The notes under the pieces are model-generated. The model worked only from the letters and a program-made list of their open reading frames with translations. It did no database searches and was not told the origin of the DNA. DNA of 64,000 bases. Origin: Paraburkholderia phosphatilytica (GTDB lineage Bacteria > Pseudomonadota > Gammaproteobacteria > Burkholderiales > Burkholderiaceae). The stretch spans positions 125,294 through 189,293 of the forward strand of contig NZ_QQOA01000012.1 of assembly GCF_003443895.1 (NCBI RefSeq), written 5' to 3'. The position numbers and the translations under genes are program-made. Below are positions 58,049 through 64,000 of the stretch, piece by piece. The stretch's first letter is position 1; each line of letters starts with the position of its first letter.

Positions 58049-59140
58049 TCACTTCGGCAGCGAGCCGTCCACGCCTTCCACGTACCAGTTGAGGCGCTGC
58101 AGGTCCGCATCGCCGAGCGACTTGCCGGCCGGCACCTTGACGGCGCCCGACTGGTCCTTGATCGGGCCCGTGAACACGTCCCACTTGCCGCTCGCGATCT
58201 GCTCGCGCTTCGCGTCGACATCCTTCATCCCGTTCGCCGGAATCACCGAGGTGTTCAGGTCTTCCAGGTTGACCGCTTTCTGCGGGATGCCCCACCACAC
58301 CGGATCGTTCTTCCACTTGCCGTCCAGCACCTGCTGGATCGCGGCCGAGTAGTAGACGCCCCAGTGGCCGACCACCGAGCCGAGGTGCGCGTCAGGACCG
58401 AACTTCTTCATGTCCGAGTCCCAGCCGAACGCGTGCACGTGCTTCTCCGATGCGGTAGCGAGCGTCGCCGACGAATCGGTGTTCTGCAGCAGCACGTCCG
58501 CGCCCTGGCCGATCAGCGTCTCCGCTGCCTGCTTCTCCTTGCCCGGATCGAACCAGCTGTTGATCCAGATCACTTTCGTGTGGACCTTCGGGTTCACCGA
58601 ACGCGCGCCGAGCGTGTACGCGTTGATGTTGCGGATCACTTCCGGAATCGGCACCGACGCGACGAAGCCGAGCGTGTTGGTCTTCGTCACGTAGCCAGCC
58701 GCGACGCCCGCGAGGTACGCGCCCTGGTACATGCGCACGTCGTAGGTGCCGAAGTTCGGTGCCTTCTTGTAGCCCGTCGCGTGCAGGAAAACCGTGTCCG
58801 GGAAGTCCTTCGCGACCTTCAGTTCGAAGTCCTGGTAACCGAAGCTGGTGCCGATGATGATCTTGTTGCCCTTGCTCGCGAGATCGCGGAACACGCGCTC
58901 CGAGTCGGCCGATTCCGGCACGTTCTCGACGCGCGTCACCTTGATCTTGCTGCCGAACTTCGCTTCGGCTTCCTTCGAACCGGCGTCGTGCGCGAAGGTC
59001 CAGCCCGCGTCGCCCGGATTGCCGAGGTAGACGAACGCGACGCCCGGCGCGTCGGCGGCGTTCGCCGGTTGCGCGAGCGAGCCGGCGGCGCCGGCGATCG
59101 CAGCGGCCATCGCGAGTCCGGTCAGCAGTTTTCTTTGCAT
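58049..59140 (-). CDS. BMP-family nucleoside-binding periplasmic protein
   Basis: A 363-residue protein with a Sec signal (cleavage near ANA-ADA). The mature domain starts GVAFVYLGNPGDAGWTFAHDAG and includes GTSFGYQDF, the BMP/PnrA fold used for purine nucleosides and related ligands. It is the last gene of a four-gene minus-strand operon (ATPase, two permeases, binding protein). The order with the binding protein last is common for BMP systems in betaproteobacteria. The ligand is inferred, not seen. Confidence 0.9.
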   Translation of the reverse strand: MQRKLLTGLAMAAAIAGAAGSLAQPANAADAPGVAFVYLGNPGDAGWTFAHDAGSKEAEAKFGSKIKVTRVENVPESADSERVFRDLASKGNKIIIGTSFGYQDFELKVAKDFPDTVFLHATGYKKAPNFGTYDVRMYQGAYLAGVAAGYVTKTNTLGFVASVPIPEVIRNINAYTLGARSVNPKVHTKVIWINSWFDPGKEKQAAETLIGQGADVLLQNTDSSATLATASEKHVHAFGWDSDMKKFGPDAHLGSVVGHWGVYYSAAIQQVLDGKWKNDPVWWGIPQKAVNLEDLNTSVIPANGMKDVDAKREQIASGKWDVFTGPIKDQSGAVKVPAGKSLGDADLQRLNWYVEGVDGSLPK

Positions 59141-59204
59141 CGTTTTCTCCTGTCGTGTGATTGCGTTTTCAAAGCGTTGGTCTGGAAATGCATTTTGTGA
59201 AGTC

Positions 59205-60134
59205 TCAGCCTGCCGCGAAAAACGGCTTGCCGAGCGAAGCCGGCGCGTTCAGGCGGATCGTGTTCGGATTGCGCGAGATCAGCACCAGCACGACCACCGT
59301 CGCGACGTACGGCAGCATCGCGAGGAACTGGGTCGGCACCGGCACACCGATCGCCTGCGCGTAGAACTGCAGCCCCATCACCGCGCCGAACAGCAGCGCG
59401 CCGACGAGCAGCCGCCCGGGCCGCCAGGTCGCGAACACGACGAGCGCGAGCGCGATCCAGCCGCGGCCCGAAATCAGGTTCTCCTGCCACAGGTGCAGAT
59501 AGACGATCGAGTAGTAGCCGCCCGCGATGCCCGACATCGCGCCGCCGAACAGCGTCGCGCCGTAGCGCACGCCGATCACCGGAAAGCCCACCGAGTGCGC
59601 GACCTGCGGCGATTCGCCGACCGAGCGCAGCACGAGCCCCGCGCGCGTGCGGTACAGGAACCACGCCACCACCGCGAACATCGCGAACGCGAGATAGCCG
59701 AGCGGCGTCAGGCTGAAAAACGACGGGCCAATCACCGGGATCGACGCGAGGCCGGGGATGGGCAGCGCATCGATCGTCGCGCGCACGGCGGCCGACGTGT
59801 ACGGCTTGCCGACATACGCCGAGAGCCCCACGCCGAAGATCGTCAGCGACAGGCCGGTTGCGACCTGGTTGGCCATCATCGTCAGCACGAGGAACGCGAA
59901 CAGCAAGGCCATCGCGATGCCGGCAAACGCCGATGCAACGACGCCGAGCCAAGGGCTGCCGCTGATCGCCGTCACCGCGTAGCCGGTGACGGCGCCCATC
60001 AGCATCATCCCTTCAACTCCGAGGTTGAGCACGCCCGACTTCTCCGTGACAAGCTCGCCGACGCCGGCGAACATCAGCGGAATCGCGGCGACGACGGCGC
60101 TCGACGTGAGCGTGGTGGCGGTCTGAATATCCAT
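59205..60134 (-). CDS. BMP-type ABC transporter permease 2
   Basis: A 309-residue membrane protein of the BPD_transp_2 family, with about nine hydrophobic segments. The conserved EKSGVLNLGVEGMMLMGA near the N-terminus and RAGLVLRSVGESPQVAHSVG in the cytoplasmic loop match YufQ/NupC-like permeases. I start at MDIQTATT (60134). The gap to the binding-protein gene is 64 bp. Confidence 0.92.
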   Translation of the reverse strand: MDIQTATTLTSSAVVAAIPLMFAGVGELVTEKSGVLNLGVEGMMLMGAVTGYAVTAISGSPWLGVVASAFAGIAMALLFAFLVLTMMANQVATGLSLTIFGVGLSAYVGKPYTSAAVRATIDALPIPGLASIPVIGPSFFSLTPLGYLAFAMFAVVAWFLYRTRAGLVLRSVGESPQVAHSVGFPVIGVRYGATLFGGAMSGIAGGYYSIVYLHLWQENLISGRGWIALALVVFATWRPGRLLVGALLFGAVMGLQFYAQAIGVPVPTQFLAMLPYVATVVVLVLISRNPNTIRLNAPASLGKPFFAAG

Positions 60135-60209
60135 GTGTTTCGTTCTGTCGAGGTCAGACGGTGATTCGGTGTACTTGCGATGCGCAGCGGTCACGCGTCG
60201 CGGTTGCGT

Positions 60210-61313
60210 TCAATGGCCCACCGCGATCGCGCGGCGGCGCACCCGGTAGTTGACGAACAGGTCCGCGCCGAGCAGGCAGAACAGCAGCAGGCCCTGGAAC
60301 ACGCCCGATAGCGCCTGCGGCAGCTGCATCGAGGTCTGCACCGCTTCGCCGCCCAGGTACAGCAGCGCCATCAGCAGGCTCGCGAGCACGATGCCGACCG
60401 GATGCAGCCGCCCGACGAACACGACGATGATCGCGGTGAAGCCGTAACCCGGCGACCACGTAGCCTGCAGCTGGCCGATCGGACCGGCGATCTCGCCCAT
60501 CCCCGCCAGGCCCGCGAGACCGCCGCTGATCAGCAGCGACATCCACACCGTCTTGCGATCGGAGAAGCCCGCGTAGCGCGCGGCGAGCGGCGCGAGACCA
60601 CCGACGTTCATCCGGAAGCCCGCGAAGCTCTTGCGCATGAAGAACCACACGCACGGAATCGCGACGAGCGTGATGAAGATCGAAGCGTTCAGACGCGTAC
60701 CGCGCAGCAGTTTCCAGCGCCAGTCGCCGCCGAAGGTCGGATACAGCGCGTCGCCGCTGAACATCTCCGAGAGCGGGAAGTTCATTCCCTGCGGATCGCG
60801 CCACGGGCCGCTGACGAGCCAGATCAGGAGCTGCGTCGCGACGTAGGTGAGCATCAGGCTCGTGAGGATTTCGTTGGTGTTGAAGCGCGTTTTCAGGAAC
60901 GCGGGAATCGCGGCCCACAGCATGCCGCCGAGCGCGCCCGCGATCATCATCGTGAAGAGGATCCACCCACCGCTCGCCTGATCGAAGTGGATCGCGACGC
61001 CGCTCGCCGCGATGCCGCCGAGCAGCATCTGCCCTTCGGCGCCGATGTTCCAGACGTTCGCGCGATAGCCGATCGCGAGCCCCAGGCCGATCAGGCACAG
61101 CGGCGACGCCTTCAGCAGCAGTTCGGACCAGCCGTTCATGCTGGACAGCGGTTCGATGAAGAACGCGGTCATCGCCTGCACGGGATCGCGGCCGACGAGG
61201 CCGAAGATCGCGAAGCCGATCGCGAGCGTGAGGAGCGCGGCGATCAGCGGCACAGCGAGCTGCATCGTGCGGGATGGCGAAGTGCGCGCTTCGAGTCGGT
61301 ACGGAAGCATCAT
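60210..61313 (-). CDS. BMP-type ABC transporter permease 1
   Basis: A 367-residue membrane protein of the same family as permease 2 but with a longer N-terminus (YufP/NupB-like). The motif ANVWNIGAEGQMLLGGI and the loop GLAPLAARYAGFS are present. The start MMLPYRLEAR (61313) replaces the much longer open frame up to 62390, which is a shadow inside the ATPase gene. Gaps are 92 bp upstream and 75 bp downstream. Confidence 0.92.
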   Translation of the reverse strand: MMLPYRLEARTSPSRTMQLAVPLIAALLTLAIGFAIFGLVGRDPVQAMTAFFIEPLSSMNGWSELLLKASPLCLIGLGLAIGYRANVWNIGAEGQMLLGGIAASGVAIHFDQASGGWILFTMMIAGALGGMLWAAIPAFLKTRFNTNEILTSLMLTYVATQLLIWLVSGPWRDPQGMNFPLSEMFSGDALYPTFGGDWRWKLLRGTRLNASIFITLVAIPCVWFFMRKSFAGFRMNVGGLAPLAARYAGFSDRKTVWMSLLISGGLAGLAGMGEIAGPIGQLQATWSPGYGFTAIIVVFVGRLHPVGIVLASLLMALLYLGGEAVQTSMQLPQALSGVFQGLLLFCLLGADLFVNYRVRRRAIAVGH

Positions 61314-61405
61314 GCGTAGCGTGTGAGTGGGTGTAAGTGGTGCTTCGTTGTTCGGGTATCGGCGTGCGTGCGCCGATGGTGCTGCGTTCAGACTCAAACT
61401 CAGAC

Positions 61406-63022
61406 TCAGACGTGCGCGGGCGCTTCCTCCGCGGGCGGCGCGGCGCGCTCGCCGAACAGGCCCGCCATCCAGCGGCCGATCTCTTCGGCATTGGTCGCGC
61501 CCGTCGCGCGCACGGGCGACAGTCTGCCGCGCGCGAGCACTGCGAGTCGATCGCAGATGTCGAAGAGTTCCTCGAGCTCCTCGGAGATCACGAGGATCGC
61601 GACGCCGCGCGCCGACAGGTCGAGCAGCTGCTGACGGATGAACGCCGCCGCGCCGACGTCGACGCCCCACGTGGGCTGCGCGACCACCAGCACCTGCGGC
61701 GCCTGCAGAATCTCGCGGCCCACGATGTACTTCTGCAGGTTGCCGCCCGACAGACTCTGCGCGAGCGCTTCGGTGCCGCCGCAACGCACGTCGAACGACT
61801 CGATGCAGCGCGCGGCGAACGCGCGCATCGCGCGTGCGTTGATCCAGCCGCCCTTCACCATCTTCTGCCCGCGATGCGCGGTAAGCAGCCCGTTTTCGGC
61901 AAGCGACATCGCCGGCACCGCACCGCGGCCCAGACGCTCTTCCGGCACGAACGCGAAGCCGAGCGCACGGCGCGCGCCGGCGTTGAGCTTGCCCGCGGCC
62001 TTGCCGCAGATCGAGATGGCGTCGTGCTGCGCGATGCGGCGCTCGCCAGACAACGCCGCGAGCAGCTCCGCCTGGCCGTTGCCCGACACGCCCGCGATGC
62101 CGAAGATCTCGCCGGCATGCACCGAGAACGACACGTCGTCGAGCGAGGTGCCGAACGGGTCTTCGCTCGCGACGCTCAGATGCTGCACGTCGAGCCGGAT
62201 TTCGCCCGGCGTATGCGCGCGGCGCTCGTAGTCCGGCAGCGAATGGCCGACCATCAGTTGCGCGAGCGACGCATGCGTCTCTTCGCGCGGAATCACGCGG
62301 CCCGTTAGGCGGCCGCCGCGCATCACGGTCGCGACGTCGCACAGTTCCTGGATCTCGTCGAGCTTGTGGCTGATGTAGAGAATGCTGCAACCTTCGGACG
62401 CGAGACGCCTCAATGTCGTGAACAGCTTGCGCACCGCCTGCGGCGTCAGCACCGAGGTCGGCTCGTCCATGATCAGCAGACGCGGGTTCTGCAGCAGGCA
62501 GCGCACGATTTCCACCCGCTGCCGCTCGCCGACCGTGAGACTGTGCACGTGCCGCTGCGGATCGATGTCGAGCCCGTAGTCCGCCGATACTTCGCGGATA
62601 CGCTTGCCGAGCGTCTTCAGGTCGAAGGGTTCGTCGAGCGCGAGCGCGATGTTTTCGGCAACCGTCAGCGTCTCGAACAGCGAGAAATGCTGGAACACCA
62701 TGCCGACGCCGAGCCGCCGCGCGGCCGCCGGATTCGCGATCTCCACGACTTCGCCTTCCCAGCGGATCTCGCCCGCATCCGGACGCACGGCGCCGTAGAT
62801 GATTTTCATCAGCGTGCTCTTGCCGGCGCCGTTCTCGCCGAGCACCGCGTGAATCTCGCCGGGCGCGACGACGAGACTGACGTCGTCGTTCGCACGTACC
62901 GACGGGTACTGCTTCGTGATGCCGGCCAGCGCGAGGCGCGGCACGTTGCCCGCCGCGCCGCCTGTTGCCGATGCAGCGCCCGATGCCATAGCGTTGCCGC
63001 TGTTGGTGGATGAATCGCCCAT
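61406..63022 (-). CDS. BMP-type ABC transporter ATPase (tandem domains)
   Basis: A 538-residue tandem ATPase of the sugar/nucleoside class. Module 1 has Walker A GENGAGKST, signature LTVGERQRVEI and LLIMDEPTSVLTP. Module 2 has a degenerate P-loop, GVSGNGQAE, and LSGGNLQKYI with VVAQPTWGVDVG, as usual for this class, so only the first site is expected to hydrolyse ATP efficiently. The start MGDSSTNSGN (63022) is one of several candidates; MASGAAS at 62989 is possible. It is the first gene of the operon and diverges from a LysR gene. Confidence 0.9.
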   Translation of the reverse strand: MGDSSTNSGNAMASGAASATGGAAGNVPRLALAGITKQYPSVRANDDVSLVVAPGEIHAVLGENGAGKSTLMKIIYGAVRPDAGEIRWEGEVVEIANPAAARRLGVGMVFQHFSLFETLTVAENIALALDEPFDLKTLGKRIREVSADYGLDIDPQRHVHSLTVGERQRVEIVRCLLQNPRLLIMDEPTSVLTPQAVRKLFTTLRRLASEGCSILYISHKLDEIQELCDVATVMRGGRLTGRVIPREETHASLAQLMVGHSLPDYERRAHTPGEIRLDVQHLSVASEDPFGTSLDDVSFSVHAGEIFGIAGVSGNGQAELLAALSGERRIAQHDAISICGKAAGKLNAGARRALGFAFVPEERLGRGAVPAMSLAENGLLTAHRGQKMVKGGWINARAMRAFAARCIESFDVRCGGTEALAQSLSGGNLQKYIVGREILQAPQVLVVAQPTWGVDVGAAAFIRQQLLDLSARGVAILVISEELEELFDICDRLAVLARGRLSPVRATGATNAEEIGRWMAGLFGERAAPPAEEAPAHV

Positions 63023-63200
63023 GTCTTTTCGATGTTCGCTATGACTGCCCGCGCCTGCCGGTCCCTTCGCAAGCGCGGGGTGCCGGGTGACAATACCGAA
63101 TCCGCTGCGCCCCGTCGAGTTGCCAAAAATCCCCGCTAAGCCCCGCCACACCTTGCTTTGCGGGTAAGCCACTCTTGACGGCGCCCCGTCTTCATATTAA

Positions 63201-63243
63201 AAACCATATACCCCAGAGACCGCTCGATCAGCCAAACCATATA
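63201..63243. promoter_or_regulatory. 10-bp direct repeat in the LysR/BMP divergent region
   Basis: AAACCATATA occurs at 63201-63210 and again at 63234-63243, 33 bp apart (about three helical turns). The second copy is 13 bp from the LysR start codon. It is a candidate binding region for the LysR regulator. Confidence 0.45.
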
Positions 63244-63256
63244 ATTCGGAGAAGTC

Positions 63257-64000
63257 ATGAGTCAGCAACGCGAGGCGATCGACACCTACCTCTTGCGCGT
63301 CCTTCACACCTTGTTGATGGAGCGCAGCGTCACCCGCGCCGCGGTGAAGCTCAACCAGTCGCAACCCGCGATCAGCGCCGCGCTGCGCCGCCTGCGCGAC
63401 ATCACCGGCGACCCGCTGCTGGTGCGCGGCAAGTCCGGCATGGTGCCCACCGAATACGGACTGCGCCTCCTCGAGCCGGTGCAGAACGCGCTGCGTGAAA
63501 TCGAGCGCATCCGCTTCCAGCAGCACAACTTCGATCCGGCCACATCGATCCGCTGCTACCGGATCGGCTGCCCCGATTACCTCAACGTGCTGTTCGTGCC
63601 GACCGTCGTCGAACGCTTCCGGCAGGCCGCGCCGAACGCGACGCTCGAATTCCACTCGCTCGGCCCCGCGTTCGACTACGAGCTCGCGCTCGAGGACGGC
63701 AAGCTCGACATCGTGGTCGGCAACTGGCCGGAGCCGCCCGAGCAGCTGCACCTGTCGAACCTGTTCGTCGACCAGATCGTCTGCCTGATGAGCAACACGC
63801 ATCCGTTCGCGAAGCGCGGCGGCCTGACGCTCGACCAGTACCTGAACGCGCCGCATCTCGCGCCCACGCCGTACTCGGTCGGCCAGCGCGGCGCGATCGA
63901 CGTGCATCTCGCGCGCGAACGGCTGAAGCGCCACGTGGTCGTCACGCTGCCGTACTTCAATCTCGCGCCGTACGTGCTGATCAAGTCCGACCTGATCTTC
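63257..64000 (+). CDS. LysR-family transcriptional regulator (cut by the window end)
   Basis: The first 248 codons of a regulator whose end lies outside the window. The N-terminal DNA-binding domain reads TLLMERSVTRAAVKLNQSQ then LRRLRDITGDPLLVRGKSG. The effector-binding domain follows from about residue 90 (IGCPDYLNVLFVPTVV) and has GKLDIVVGNWPEPP. The branch resembles LysR proteins next to purine and xanthine dehydrogenase genes. It diverges from the BMP operon, which it likely regulates. GGAGAAG lies just before the ATG. Confidence 0.92.
   Translation, partial: MSQQREAIDTYLLRVLHTLLMERSVTRAAVKLNQSQPAISAALRRLRDITGDPLLVRGKSGMVPTEYGLRLLEPVQNALREIERIRFQQHNFDPATSIRCYRIGCPDYLNVLFVPTVVERFRQAAPNATLEFHSLGPAFDYELALEDGKLDIVVGNWPEPPEQLHLSNLFVDQIVCLMSNTHPFAKRGGLTLDQYLNAPHLAPTPYSVGQRGAIDVHLARERLKRHVVVTLPYFNLAPYVLIKSDLIF

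Noticed and set aside
60210..62390. A 726-residue version of BMP permease 1
   Set aside because: The first 350 or so residues are an out-of-frame reading of the ATPase gene; the permease similarity starts at 61313.

Overview
The window looks like ordinary chromosomal DNA of a high-GC betaproteobacterium, most likely Burkholderia sensu lato (Paraburkholderia or a close relative). The evidence is the strong G/C bias at third codon positions and the tig-clpP-clpX-lon-hupB order followed by tRNA-Asp and tRNA-Val. The Lon, ClpX, OmpR/EnvZ, HpnD-type and LigD/Ku proteins also read as typical Burkholderiaceae sequences. This assignment comes from recognising families, not from a database search. I see no rRNA, CRISPR array, intact insertion sequence, prophage or replication origin.

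Layout. 1-7.2 kb (minus strand): two tRNAs, the HU gene, and the protein quality-control genes lon, clpX, clpP and tig, with visible terminators after lon, clpX and tig. 7.7-12.1 kb: glycerate kinase, a MarR regulator, a ketopantoate-reductase-like gene, a squalene/phytoene-synthase-fold gene and tRNA-Leu(TAG). 12.3-15.3 kb: an exported DUF1501/DUF1800 pair. 15.7-19.1 kb: a small exported protein divergent from ompR-envZ, then an AhpC peroxiredoxin. 19.1-20.4 kb: ispD-ispF. 20.7-28.5 kb (plus): mfd, an aberrant M20 hydrolase, argE, a threonine/serine-dehydratase-like enzyme and mscL. 28.6-32.8 kb (minus): a three-gene phosphorelay (CHASE3-type kinase, single-domain receiver, hybrid kinase). 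33.2-38.7 kb: an unknown gene, an AsmA-family protein, the fetA-fetB exporter and an exported unknown. 38.9-41.0 kb: a medium-chain dehydrogenase divergent from a LysR gene. 41.0-46.3 kb (minus): ligD and ku for end joining, and a cytochrome P450. 46.5-52.5 kb: serB, a gene scar, the potFGHI-type polyamine ABC operon and a DUF1289 gene. 52.6-57.9 kb: an aldehyde dehydrogenase, a DUF3828-like exported protein, an ABC-F ATPase of the YbiT type, a beta-hydroxyacid dehydrogenase and dodecin. 58.0-64 kb (minus): a BMP-type nucleoside ABC transporter divergent from a LysR gene cut off by the window end.

How the genes work together. Four modules are clear. Trigger factor, ClpXP and Lon handle folding and degradation. 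OmpR and EnvZ sense the envelope. Ku and LigD repair double-strand breaks. Two complete ABC importers take up polyamine and nucleoside-type substrates, the second probably controlled by the adjacent LysR protein.

I did not find a clearly new multi-gene system. The points most worth a second look are: an M20 hydrolase that has lost three of five metal ligands beside an intact argE; a squalene/phytoene-synthase-fold protein without its first Asp-rich motif; a 5'-end fragment of a DUF3800 gene; three palindromic TTTCNGAAA boxes between a dehydrogenase and its LysR gene; 10-bp-spaced GTAAC half-sites upstream of ompR; and a pentapeptide repeat in the DUF1800 protein.
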